From Methylocystis sp. Sn-Cys (GTDB lineage Bacteria > Pseudomonadota > Alphaproteobacteria > Rhizobiales > Beijerinckiaceae), in assembly GCF_016745395.1 (NCBI RefSeq), contig NZ_JAERVJ010000003.1:186001-250000 (forward strand): a stretch of 64,000 nt of DNA, given 5' to 3'. Position 1 is the stretch's first letter; the number at the start of each line of letters is the position of its first letter. Below the pieces are notes generated by a model, which worked only from the letters and a program-made list of their open reading frames with translations, was not told the DNA's origin and did no database searches. Made by a program: the position numbers and the translations under genes. Shown here one piece after another: positions 8,722 to 19,096 of the stretch.

Positions 8722-9822
8722 TCACGCCCCCGGAATGACCCCGATGCGCTGCAGGAACCAGAAGGCGCCGGCGAGCGCGATCAGGCCCGAGAGGGCGTAG
8801 ACGAGCTTGTCGTGGCGTTTCCCGTCGGTGTGGCGGTCTATGTAGAACAGGATCGGCAGCACCGCCATGACGATGGCGATCTGGCCGGCTTCGACGCCGA
8901 TGTTGAAGGCCGCGAGCGCCGGCACGACCGCCCCTTGCGGCACGCCCATCTCGGTCAGCGCAGAAGCGAAGCCGAAGCCGTGGATGAAGCCGAAGAGAAA
9001 GGTGTTGCGCCAACGCTGATCAACCTTGCGCGACCAGAAATTCTCCGCCGCGACGAAGATGATCGAGGCCGCGATCGCCGCTTCGGTCAGCGTGGACGGC
9101 AAGGTGAAGATGTTCAGCGCCGCGAGCGACAGCGTGATCGAATGCGAGATGGTGAAGGCCGTGACGATCTTCACCACGGGCATGATGCTATGCGCCCAGA
9201 GGATCAGCGCGAAGAGGAAGCAGAGGTGGTCGTAGCCGGTGACGATATGCTCGACGCCCGCCTCGAAAAATTTCACCATGAGCTGGCCGGTCGTCTCCAT
9301 TGGCTGCGAGAGGTCGAGCGGCGGATTTTGCGGATAGAGCATGGTCTCGCCGGCGTTCTCGCCGAAGAGCGAGACGAGGTGCTTACCCTTGGAGCCCTGG
9401 GCGGCGAGAAGCTTGGTCGCGTCGTAGAAGGCCTTGCCGGTCGTCCCCGAGCAGTCGAAGCGCATGACGATCAGGGCGCTGTCCTGGTTCGTCGGGTCTT
9501 CGCCGGCCTTCTCGACCTTGGAGAGGCAGGCGCGGCCAGCCTCGTCGCGCATGGCGACGCGCTTGGCGACGAATTTGCCGATCTCCTCCTCCAGCACGCC
9601 CGGCGGCGAGAGATCGACGCCAGCGCGCTCGTCCATCGTGTCCTGGAACATGCGCTCGAGGTCGGTCGCGAGGAAGCCGACGTCCACCACATAGACGCGG
9701 TTCGCCTGCGGCGTGATCTTGGCGGTGGAAATATCCGGCGTATGCGCCAGCGCCGGCGCGGCAAGTCCGATCCCCATGCAGAAGAGTAGAAGGGCGGCCA
9801 GTTTCCTCCCGAACCCGGTCAT
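8722..9822 (-). CDS. HupE/UreJ-family permease, probably nickel
   Basis: A 366-residue protein with a signal peptide (cleavage near ALA, residue 26), a periplasmic domain of about 150 residues and a C-terminal membrane half with about six helices. The helices carry the HupE/UreJ signatures: GYDHLCFLFALILWAHS, ITAFTISHSITL and GFIHGFGFASAL with conserved metal-binding His residues. The start at 9822 has AGGAA upstream, so the earlier in-frame start is not used. HupE/UreJ proteins move Ni2+ or Co2+. Divergent nikR and the adjacent His-rich TonB receptor support nickel. Confidence 0.82.
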   Translation of the reverse strand: MTGFGRKLAALLLFCMGIGLAAPALAHTPDISTAKITPQANRVYVVDVGFLATDLERMFQDTMDERAGVDLSPPGVLEEEIGKFVAKRVAMRDEAGRACLSKVEKAGEDPTNQDSALIVMRFDCSGTTGKAFYDATKLLAAQGSKGKHLVSLFGENAGETMLYPQNPPLDLSQPMETTGQLMVKFFEAGVEHIVTGYDHLCFLFALILWAHSIMPVVKIVTAFTISHSITLSLAALNIFTLPSTLTEAAIAASIIFVAAENFWSRKVDQRWRNTFLFGFIHGFGFASALTEMGVPQGAVVPALAAFNIGVEAGQIAIVMAVLPILFYIDRHTDGKRHDKLVYALSGLIALAGAFWFLQRIGVIPGA

Positions 9823-9986
9823 CTCGACGTTCCTTTTTGTTATGGTTGGCGCGCACCATGCCAAAGGCGCTTCGCCCCGACAAGGCCAAGTGATAAGGCG
9901 GAGCGAATCGCCCGAGCGTTGCGGCGCAGGGAGGGCGAAGCTAGAAGGCTCGTCGGATGCGGGCGGCGGCCATTGCGGGAAAGACG

Positions 9987-10442
9987 ATGCAGCGCGTGAC
10001 GGTGACGATCGACGACGAGCTGATGAGCGCGCTCGATCTCTACATGGAGGCCGGCGGCCATCGGAACCGCTCGGAAGCCGTGCGCGACCTCGTGCGGGCG
10101 GGGTTGCTCAAAGAGCCCAAGGTTGACGACGAGGCGCGCAATTGCGTGGCCGCGCTCGTCTATGTCTATGACCACGAGACCCGGCAGCTCTCCAAGAAGC
10201 TCGTTCACGACCATCACAGCCACGCCGATATGTCCATCGCGACGCTGCATGTGCATCTCGACGAAGCCAGTTGTCTCGAAGTCTCGCTGCTCAAGGGGCG
10301 GAAATCCGAGGTCGAACATTTCGCGAGCCATCTCATCGGCGAGCGCGGCGTGCGTTATGGGCAGCTTGTCGTGGTTCCCGCGCAGCCCGAGGATGAGAAG
10401 CCGTCTTTGGGGCCCGCCAGCGCGGGCCATGCGCATCGTTGA
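9987..10442 (+). CDS. nikR: Nickel-responsive regulator NikR
   Basis: A 151-residue transcription factor with an N-terminal ribbon-helix-helix (MQRVTVTIDDELMSALDLYM) and a C-terminal ACT-like nickel-sensing domain. The four nickel ligands are present as His77, His88, His90 and Cys96 (TLHVH...C), one position offset from the E. coli set. The conserved family start is Met at 9987; an in-frame ATG ten codons earlier is possible. It is divergent from the HupE-type gene and upstream of the TonB receptor, so it probably represses both when nickel is plentiful. Confidence 0.93.
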   Translation: MQRVTVTIDDELMSALDLYMEAGGHRNRSEAVRDLVRAGLLKEPKVDDEARNCVAALVYVYDHETRQLSKKLVHDHHSHADMSIATLHVHLDEASCLEVSLLKGRKSEVEHFASHLIGERGVRYGQLVVVPAQPEDEKPSLGPASAGHAHR

Positions 10443-10473
10443 TTTTTGCAACGCTGTATTTCTGTTGCAAAAA
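10443..10473. promoter_or_regulatory. Perfect inverted repeat, candidate NikR operator
   Basis: TTTTTGCAAC and GTTGCAAAAA form a perfect ten-base inverted repeat with an eleven-base spacer. It begins directly after the nikR stop and lies about 107 bases before the TonB receptor start. The wide-spaced dyad has the general form of a NikR site, though it does not match the E. coli GTATGA half-site. It lacks a T-tract of its own, so a terminator is less likely. Confidence 0.5.
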
Positions 10474-10579
10474 TGTGACGTGATCCTCAATTTGGTTGCG
10501 GCGTCATTGACAGCCTGAACTTGGCGTAAGAAACTTTTAAAAAAAGATCACACGCATAAAGTTTGACTGGGGGAGGCTA

Positions 10580-13009
10580 ATGAAGCACCGTCTCACGTCC
10601 GTCTCTGTCTTCGCTATAGGGGCGGCTCTCGGCGTTTCTTCGGCCCATGCGCAACAGGCGTTGCCGACGATCACCATCGGCCATACCCATGCCGTTTCCC
10701 ATACGCATGGCGGCAAGACGCACACCCACGAGGTTTACCACACCCATGTCGTGCCGGCGCCGCGTTTGACCGTCGCTCAGCCGGCGCCCGCCGCGCCGGC
10801 CGGCCCTACGCCGCCGCCGATCACCTCCTCGAGCGAGAAATTCTTCACCGGCAAGGAAGTCAATTCCATCCCCTTCGCGCGTCCGGGCGAGGCTCTGGAG
10901 ATCGTGCCCGGGCTCGCGGTCACCCAGCACTCGGGCGAGGGCAAGGCGAATCAGTATTATCTACGCGGCTTCAACCTCGATCACGGCAGCGACCTCGCGC
11001 TCTATCTCGATGGCATGCCGCTCAACATGCGCACGCATGGCCACGGGCAGGGCTATGCGGACGCCAATTTCATGATCCCCGAGCTGCTCGGCTATGTGCT
11101 CGCCCGCAAGGGGCCCTATGACGCGCAGGACGGCGATTTCTCCTCGGCCGGCTCGATCTATCTCCAATACAAAGACAAGATCGACAAGGGCTTCTATCAG
11201 GTCACCGGCGGCAGCTTCGGCTATGGCCGCGCGCTCGCCATTGCGCCCTATAAGGATTTTGCCGGCGGCTCGGCCTATGGCGCCGTCGAATCTCAATATT
11301 ACAACGGGCCCTGGGAGCGCGGCGACAATCTGCGCCGCATCAACAGCGTGTTTCGCTGGCAGCGCGGCACGCAGGAAGACGGCGCGGCGGTCACCTTCAT
11401 GGGCTACGCCAACCGCTGGTATTCGACGGATCAAATCCCCGAGCGGGCGGTCAATAGCGGGCTTCTCTCGCTTTGGGGCACGTTGAACCCGACGGACGGC
11501 GGCGACACCACCCGCTTCTCACTCTCGGGCCGATGGAGTCAGACTGAGGGCAATCATTCGAGCCGCGTCGAAGCCTATGTCGTGCGCTCCACGCTCGATC
11601 TCTACAACGACTTCACTTATTTCCTATCGAACCAGAATCTGGGCGACCAGTTCCGCCAGTTCGACCGGCGCTGGATGGCGGGCGTCAATGCGCAGCACAG
11701 TATCAAATGGGACAGTTTCGGCCTGCCGGTCGAGACGCGCATCGGCCTCCAGGGCCGCTATGACGATATTCGCCTCGGCTTGCAGAACGCGTTCCGCCGC
11801 ACGCCCTTCGAGACGGTCCGCAACGACGGCGTGGGCGAGGGCAGCATCAGCTTCTGGACCGATACGACCGTGCGTTGGACGCCCTGGCTGAAAACGGTCA
11901 CGGGCGGGCGCTTCGATTATTTCAACGCCAACGTCAATTCGCTGCAGTCGCTCTGGGGCTCTCCTGTCGTTGCGACGAGCGCGGGCCTGCCCGCCTTTCT
12001 CTGGACCGGGCCCTTCAACAGCGGCTCGAAAGACTCGGCCCTCTTCAGCCCCAAAGCCTCGATCATCCTCGGGCCCTGGGCGAAGACGGAGCTCTTCGCC
12101 AACTACGGCGAAGGCTTCCATTCGACCGACGCGCGCGGGACGGTGCAGCGTTTCTCGACCTCGGAGCTCTCGGACCAGGATAGTTTCTCGGTTGTCGCGC
12201 CCATTCCGCTGCTGGTGAAGTCGCGGGGCGCCGAGATTGGCGCGCGCACCAAATTCATCGAGGGTCTCGATTCGAGCGTCAGCTTCTTCTGGCTCAATCT
12301 CGACTCCGAGAACCAATTCGAAGGCGACAGCGGCACGACGATATACGGCCGTCCGAGCCGCCGCTACGGCGTCGAAATCGCCAACCATTACCGTCCCGTG
12401 TCTTGGATCAATTTCGACGGCGACGTCGCGCTGGTGCATGCGCGCTATCGCGGCTTCGACACAGGCCAGGCGCTGGCCTACGCCGATCTGCTGACGCCGG
12501 AGGCTCTCCCTTACGGAACCTTTCTCGGCAATGCGCCCGGCAATTATCTGCAAAATTCAGTCGCCATAACGGCCATGGGCGGACTGGAGATCGGCGAGGC
12601 GACGGGCTGGTTCGGGGCGATCAAATATCGCTACATCGGCCCCCGCCCGCTGACCGAGGACGGCTATCTGAAGTCGCCGGCGACGGGCACGGTCAACGCC
12701 AGGCTCGGCTATCGCTGGGCGGACGGCTGGCGCCTGCAGCTCGACGCCTTCAACATCTTCAATTCGCGCTCCGACCAGATCACCTATGGCTATGGCTCGC
12801 TGCTGCCGAGCGATCCTCTCTACGGCCAGTGCCGCGCGGGCGTCGCGCCGAGCGCGGTCTGCGGCGTCGGCGTGATGGATCGCCATTTCAAGCCCGTGGA
12901 GCCGCCGGCGGTGCGCGTGACCTTCTCGGGGCCGCTGAACTTCGACGGCGGGCCGGTGACGACGCTGCCGAATTTCGCCGAGCCGTTCCGGGCGTTTGCG
13001 AAGAACTGA
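10580..13009 (+). CDS. TonB-dependent receptor with His-rich N-terminus (nickel/cobalt type)
   Basis: An 809-residue outer-membrane receptor. A signal peptide ends near AHA (about residue 23). Residues about 34-57 are strikingly His-rich (GHTHAVSHTHGGKTHTHEVY), an expected metal-catching tail. The plug domain follows (ALEIVPGLAVTQHSGEGKANQYYLRGFNLDHGSDLALYLDGMP style), then the beta-barrel, ending in a Phe-containing C-terminus. GGGGGAGG precedes the ATG. Position next to nikR and the HupE-type permease argues for nickel uptake across the outer membrane, with the permease completing import. Confidence 0.88.
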   Translation: MKHRLTSVSVFAIGAALGVSSAHAQQALPTITIGHTHAVSHTHGGKTHTHEVYHTHVVPAPRLTVAQPAPAAPAGPTPPPITSSSEKFFTGKEVNSIPFARPGEALEIVPGLAVTQHSGEGKANQYYLRGFNLDHGSDLALYLDGMPLNMRTHGHGQGYADANFMIPELLGYVLARKGPYDAQDGDFSSAGSIYLQYKDKIDKGFYQVTGGSFGYGRALAIAPYKDFAGGSAYGAVESQYYNGPWERGDNLRRINSVFRWQRGTQEDGAAVTFMGYANRWYSTDQIPERAVNSGLLSLWGTLNPTDGGDTTRFSLSGRWSQTEGNHSSRVEAYVVRSTLDLYNDFTYFLSNQNLGDQFRQFDRRWMAGVNAQHSIKWDSFGLPVETRIGLQGRYDDIRLGLQNAFRRTPFETVRNDGVGEGSISFWTDTTVRWTPWLKTVTGGRFDYFNANVNSLQSLWGSPVVATSAGLPAFLWTGPFNSGSKDSALFSPKASIILGPWAKTELFANYGEGFHSTDARGTVQRFSTSELSDQDSFSVVAPIPLLVKSRGAEIGARTKFIEGLDSSVSFFWLNLDSENQFEGDSGTTIYGRPSRRYGVEIANHYRPVSWINFDGDVALVHARYRGFDTGQALAYADLLTPEALPYGTFLGNAPGNYLQNSVAITAMGGLEIGEATGWFGAIKYRYIGPRPLTEDGYLKSPATGTVNARLGYRWADGWRLQLDAFNIFNSRSDQITYGYGSLLPSDPLYGQCRAGVAPSAVCGVGVMDRHFKPVEPPAVRVTFSGPLNFDGGPVTTLPNFAEPFRAFAKN

Positions 13010-13019
13010 GGGTTGCATA

Positions 13020-13048
13020 TTGATTTCAGGAATTGATTTCATGAAATC
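13020..13048. promoter_or_regulatory. Candidate operator of the Xre/RES module
   Basis: GATTTCATGAAATC (13035-13048) is a perfect 14-base palindrome. Its left part, TTGATTTCA, is also present as a direct repeat at 13020-13028, fourteen bases away. It lies 37 bases before the antitoxin start, where autoregulation by the Xre antitoxin would be expected. Confidence 0.55.
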
Positions 13049-13084
13049 CTTGGCCATATGATGTTCCCCGGATCGGAGCGGAAA

Positions 13085-13423
13085 ATGGCCACGGCAGTTG
13101 CAAAAATCATCGACCACCTTCGGGAGGACGGCGGCCTTCAGGGGAAGGACATCGCCAATATTGTCGAGGTTTCTCCCGCCACGGTCTCCCGCTGGTCCAG
13201 CGGCAAGGCGACGCCGGATTTACGCACCCAGACGGTCATCGCCGAATTGCGCTACGTGGTCGACAGGCTTGGGGATTTCTATACGCCCGAGGAGACGCGC
13301 CTCTGGCTGCATACGCCGCATCCGCTACTTAAGGGCGAGCGGGCGATCGATCTGATTAACGCCGGCCGCACCCAAGAAGTGCTCGCCGTGATCGAGGCTT
13401 TGGACTCCGGCGCCTATGTCTGA
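13085..13423 (+). CDS. Xre/MbcA/ParS-type antitoxin
   Basis: A 112-residue protein with an N-terminal helix-turn-helix (DIANIVEVSPATVSRWSSGK) and a C-terminal MbcA/ParS/Xre toxin-binding region (WLHTPHPLLKGERAIDLINAGRTQEVLAVIEAL). The latter is the hallmark of antitoxins paired with RES toxins. The ATG at 13085 has GGAG at good spacing; the upstream in-frame start is less likely. Its end overlaps the toxin gene by eight bases. It should neutralise the toxin and repress the operon through the palindrome upstream. Confidence 0.85.
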   Translation: MATAVAKIIDHLREDGGLQGKDIANIVEVSPATVSRWSSGKATPDLRTQTVIAELRYVVDRLGDFYTPEETRLWLHTPHPLLKGERAIDLINAGRTQEVLAVIEALDSGAYV

Positions 13424-13979
13424 GTCGCGGCGCGCCCGCGACATCACGCTTCTCGACGCTATCGACGCTTTCAAGCGAGAACCCTTTGCCCAGCCGGTCT
13501 GGCGGATATGCCGTGAGGGACGAGACCCGACGCTCGGCTCCGCCTCGAATAGCCGTTGGTGTAACGGGGCCTTTGACGTCCTCTATACGTCGCTCGAACG
13601 CGACGGCGCGCTGGCTGAAATCCATGCGCTTCTGAGCCTTCAGCCCGTTTTTCCGTCCAAGCTCGTTTCATACGCTCACAGACTGAAGGTCGAGGCCCGG
13701 GAGACGCTGCGCATCGCCGATCTTCCGACGCTCGCCGCGCTTGGCGTCGACGTCGCGCGCTATCGCGAGCGTGATTACGCCCGCACGCAGGAGGTCGCTG
13801 ACGCCGCTTATTTCCTGGGTTTCGACGGGTTGGTGGCGCCGAGCGCCCGCTGGGACTGCCTCAACGCCATGCTTTTCACCGATCGGAGCGCGCCGGGGGC
13901 CATAATCCTGGAGGAGTCCGAGCCACAGCCTGTGGATTGGCGCGCCTGGCGCGAGAGCAGAACCAAAAGTGGCGCTTAA
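13416..13979 (+). CDS. RES-domain toxin (NAD+ phosphorylase type)
   Basis: A 187-residue protein with the RES signature residues in order: Arg30 (VWRIC), Tyr57 (VLYTSLE), Glu68 (ALAEIHA) and Ser143 (VAPSARW). Characterised RES toxins such as MbcT degrade cellular NAD+. It overlaps the 3' end of the Xre antitoxin gene, the standard order. The module sits between the nickel receptor and dnaG, and nothing looks truncated, so it is probably functional. Confidence 0.87.
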   Translation: MSESRRARDITLLDAIDAFKREPFAQPVWRICREGRDPTLGSASNSRWCNGAFDVLYTSLERDGALAEIHALLSLQPVFPSKLVSYAHRLKVEARETLRIADLPTLAALGVDVARYRERDYARTQEVADAAYFLGFDGLVAPSARWDCLNAMLFTDRSAPGAIILEESEPQPVDWRAWRESRTKSGA

Positions 13980-14008
13980 ATCGACGCCCTTCGTGCTAAA
14001 CCCCCCTC

Positions 14009-15919
14009 ATGCGCTTCTCTCCCTCCTTCCTCGACGAAATCCGGGCGCGCGTGCCCGTCTCCGAGGTGGTGCGCTATAAGGTGAAGCTGAAGAAGCAGGG
14101 GCGCGAGTGGCGCGGGCTCTCGCCCTTCAACGCCGAGAAGACGCCTTCCTTTTACGTCAACGACCAGAAAATGCGCTGGTTCGATTTCTCGGCCGGCAAG
14201 AGTGGCGACATCTTCGATTTTCTTACCGAATCCGAAGGGGCCTCTTTCCCCGAGGCTGTCGAGCGATTGGCGGCCATGGCGGGCCTGCCTATGCCGCTCG
14301 AAACGAACGAGCAGCGGGTCGAGGAGCAAAAGCGCGCAACGCTGCAAGAGGTTTCGGATTGGGCGGCCGAGTTCTTCCAAAAGCAGCTCGCGGGCCCTGC
14401 CGGGCGCGAGGCGCGCGCCTATCTCGACCGCCGGCAAGTTTCCGCCGCCTCGCGCGAAAAATTCCGCCTCGGCTTCGCGCCGGCCGAACGCCATGCGCTG
14501 CGCGACTATCTCGCGGGCAAGGGCGCGACGGTCGAGATTATGATCGAGGCCGGGCTCCTCATCCATGGCGACGATATTCCGGTTCCCTACGACCGTTTCC
14601 GCAACCGCGTAATGTTCCCGATCTGCGACCGGGGCGGGCGGGTCATCGCTTTCGGCGGGCGCGCCATGGAGGCGGACGCGCAGGCGAAGTATTTGAACTC
14701 CCCGGAGACGCCGCTCTTCCATAAAGGAGCCACGCTCTACAATCTCCACAATGCCCGCAAAGCCGCCCATGACGCGGGGACGGTCATCGCCGTCGAGGGC
14801 TATATGGACGTCATCGCCCTCACGGCGGCCGGGTTCGCGCATGCCGTCGCGCCGCTCGGCACCGCGCTGACGCCCGAACAATGCAATCTCCTGTGGCGCA
14901 TGGCCGAGGAGCCCATCCTCTGTTTCGACGGCGACAAGGCGGGGCTCAAGGCGGCCTTCCGCGCGGTCGATACGGCGCTGCCGCTCATTGGTCCCGGCAA
15001 GACGCTGCGCTTCGTGCTGCTGCCGGACGGGCAAGACCCGGACGAATTATTGCGCGCCGGCGGCCCGGGCGCCGTGCAGCAGGCGGTGAGCCAGACCTTG
15101 CCGCTCGTCGATTTGCTCTGGATGCGCGAGACCGAGGGCGTCGCCCTCGATACGCCCGAGCGTCGGGCCGGGCTCGAACGGCGCTTGCGCGAGATCACCG
15201 GCCAGATCGGCGATGAAACTTTGCGCCGCTACTACGGCGAGGAATTGCGCGACCGCCTCGGCCGTCTTTTCGGCCGCGCGCCCGCGGCGCCGGCCAGGGG
15301 GCGCGATTTTACGCCGCGGCGCGGCCGTCCCCCCTTCCGTCCCGGCGCGGCGGAGGCGGGGCCAGTCCGGATCAGCCAGTCGCTCGCCAATTCCCCGCTC
15401 TTTCGCGGCGTCAAGCCGGCGATCGCGCCGCGCGACGCCCTGATTCTGCTCATTTTGATGAATCACCCGGACGTGCTCGCCGCCCAGGTCGAAGAAGTGG
15501 CGGGGCTGGAGTTTGCCTCGAACGAGGCCGCCGCCCTGCGCGACGCCTTCGTGCGCTGGACCGAAACCGGCGGCGGCGAACGCGCCGATCTGATGCAACA
15601 CCTTGAAGAGTCTGGTCTTGGCGGCGTCGCGTCGCGGCTCGAGGGCATGGTCGCGCATGCCGCGCTCTGGAGCGTGCGGCCGGAGGCCTCGCCCGCCGAC
15701 GCCGCAGAGAGCCTGCGTCAGGCTTTGGTCTTGCATCGCCGTTTCTGGGCGCTAAATAAGGAGCTTCGCGCGGTGGAAGCCCGACTGGCGGCGAACTCCA
15801 GCGAGCAAGATTTAGCGCGCCTGAGGGATATTCAAACGCAACTCTCCGCGCTAGATGGCGCGGAAGCGGCTCTGGAGGGGTTCGGCGCCTCTTCGGGCCG
15901 TTCGACGCGCTCGCTTTGA
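14009..15919 (+). CDS. dnaG: DNA primase DnaG, zinc ligands absent
   Basis: A 636-residue replicative primase that makes RNA primers at the fork. The N-terminal CHC2-type domain aligns (GLSPFNAEKTPSFYVNDQKMRWFDFSAGKSGDIFDF, residues about 37-72), but the usual Cys and His ligands are replaced by Ser, Asn, Asp and Ala, so it should not bind zinc. The Toprim domain follows with VIAVEGYMDVIAL and CFDGDKAG. The C-terminal helicase-binding region is present. Several alphaproteobacterial lineages share this loss. It lies about 200 bases upstream of rpoD, the classic macromolecular-synthesis order. Confidence 0.94.
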   Translation: MRFSPSFLDEIRARVPVSEVVRYKVKLKKQGREWRGLSPFNAEKTPSFYVNDQKMRWFDFSAGKSGDIFDFLTESEGASFPEAVERLAAMAGLPMPLETNEQRVEEQKRATLQEVSDWAAEFFQKQLAGPAGREARAYLDRRQVSAASREKFRLGFAPAERHALRDYLAGKGATVEIMIEAGLLIHGDDIPVPYDRFRNRVMFPICDRGGRVIAFGGRAMEADAQAKYLNSPETPLFHKGATLYNLHNARKAAHDAGTVIAVEGYMDVIALTAAGFAHAVAPLGTALTPEQCNLLWRMAEEPILCFDGDKAGLKAAFRAVDTALPLIGPGKTLRFVLLPDGQDPDELLRAGGPGAVQQAVSQTLPLVDLLWMRETEGVALDTPERRAGLERRLREITGQIGDETLRRYYGEELRDRLGRLFGRAPAAPARGRDFTPRRGRPPFRPGAAEAGPVRISQSLANSPLFRGVKPAIAPRDALILLILMNHPDVLAAQVEEVAGLEFASNEAAALRDAFVRWTETGGGERADLMQHLEESGLGGVASRLEGMVAHAALWSVRPEASPADAAESLRQALVLHRRFWALNKELRAVEARLAANSSEQDLARLRDIQTQLSALDGAEAALEGFGASSGRSTRSL

Positions 15920-16123
15920 CTTTCTGGACCCAGCGCGCAATTTGAGTGTGGTTAGCGGGACTTTAAGACCCCGCGCGGAATGTGGAATACGAGCCGGCGC
16001 CTGGGCTTTTGGCGCGCCGGGCAGGGGAAAGCCGGAGTTCGCGACCTCCGGCTCGATCGACAGATACGAGGCCTGGCCAGCAGCCCCATGAGGCGCTGCG
16101 GTCGGGAGCGTGTGGAGCTGTGT

Positions 16124-18142
<2,019 letters not shown>

Positions 18143-18163
18143 GTCCCAGTTAGGGAAGATAAT

Positions 18164-18220
18164 GCGAGCCTGAAGGCTCGCGGTCCAGAGGCGCCCAGGA
18201 CCGCGAGCCTTCAGGCTCGC
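18164..18220. repeat. Perfect hairpin repeat, family C, possible rpoD terminator
   Basis: GCGAGCCTGAAGGCTCGC plus GGTCC is mirrored perfectly across an eleven-base loop, giving a 23-base-pair stem. The same arms occur in reversed order at 45607-45662. It starts 22 bases after the rpoD stop and may terminate transcription, although no T-run follows. Confidence 0.75.
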
Positions 18221-18274
18221 CACATTTAGAAAAACCACGCCGTCCTGGCGCGCGGCGTGTTATCATCCTGCGCC

Positions 18275-18886
18275 ATGAACCCACATCTGCGACCAGAGGC
18301 TTTGCCTCTCGTCACCCAGGCCGCCGACGGCATGCTCCGGCGGCGCTTCAGCGTGGGCGAGATCGAGGCGATGGTCCGCGTCGGCATCATCGACGCGGAC
18401 GAGCGCTTCGAGCTGATCGGCGGGGACGTCGTGCCCATGTCGCCAAAAGGCGCCCGGCATGAGTGGATCAAAATTGAGCTCAACCGTTTCTTTCAAAGAG
18501 TGGCGCCGCAGCATTTGACCGTCGCGCCGGAGACAATGCTGCGTCTCGACGCCTCAACCTTCGTCGAGCCCGATTTCTGCGTCTTTCGGCGCGACCTCGA
18601 TTTGAGCGCGCTCGACGGAGCGGCGGTTTTGCTTGCGATCGAGGTCGCGGATTCGAGCCTGAATTACGACAAGGGCCGCAAGATCGGCATTTACGCCGCC
18701 TATGGCATTCGAGAAGTCTGGGTCGTCGACGCCCTGCGAGCGACGATCTGGGTTCATCGCCATTTGGGGGCGGCAGGCTATGCGGAAATTATAGAGGCGC
18801 CGGCGAGCGCGGTGGTAACGCCGATGCTTGCGCCCGAGCTTGCTGTCCGCTTGGCGGATTTGGGCGTCGGCCCGGTTTCGGTTTGA
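18275..18886 (+). CDS. Uma2-family (DUF820) putative endonuclease
   Basis: A 203-residue protein of the Uma2/DUF820 family, which has a restriction-endonuclease-like fold. Visible blocks are FSVGEIEAMVRVGII, ERFELIGGDVVPMSP, FVEPDFCVFRRD (acidic catalytic Asp), AIEVADSSLNYDKGRKIGIYAAYGIREVWVVD (Glu and Lys of the PD-ExK-like core). ATG 18275 is chosen over a GTG 18 bases earlier. Members are abundant in cyanobacteria and some proteobacteria and their biological role is unclear. It is followed by a family D repeat. Confidence 0.78.
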   Translation: MNPHLRPEALPLVTQAADGMLRRRFSVGEIEAMVRVGIIDADERFELIGGDVVPMSPKGARHEWIKIELNRFFQRVAPQHLTVAPETMLRLDASTFVEPDFCVFRRDLDLSALDGAAVLLAIEVADSSLNYDKGRKIGIYAAYGIREVWVVDALRATIWVHRHLGAAGYAEIIEAPASAVVTPMLAPELAVRLADLGVGPVSV

Positions 18887-18899
18887 TACGAGATCCGCT

Positions 18900-19018
18900 T
18901 GATCGGTTCGGTGTCATTCCCGACGCTCGCGAAGCGAGCGATCGGAAATTCAGAACCAAACCAGCGCTTTTGTGGCTCTGGATTCCCGATCGCGCTGCGC
19001 GCGTCGGGAATGACAAGG
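18900..19018. repeat. Dispersed palindromic repeat, family D
   Basis: Two facing modules: TCATTCCCGACGCTCGCGAA / GCGAGCGATCGG, then CCAGCGC...GGCTCTGGATTCCCGATCGC ending GTCGGGAATGACA. The ends are inverted copies of each other. Related elements occur at 520-584 and 39930-40052. Confidence 0.7.
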
Positions 19019-19096
19019 CCGAATGCGAGCTGTTCAAACGGTAACGGTGTGAGTGCCCGTCCGACCGTCGAGCCGTGAACACGGCGCGATTTCGAT

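Noticed and set aside
9842-9859. ATGGT-N8-ACCAT dyad before the hupE-like gene as a NikR site
   Set aside because: Arms of five bases in GC-rich DNA are weak and do not match the dyad before the receptor, so I do not list it as an operator.
18164-18220. Possible riboswitch after rpoD
   Set aside because: It is a simple perfect palindrome found elsewhere in the window, without a conserved aptamer-like core.
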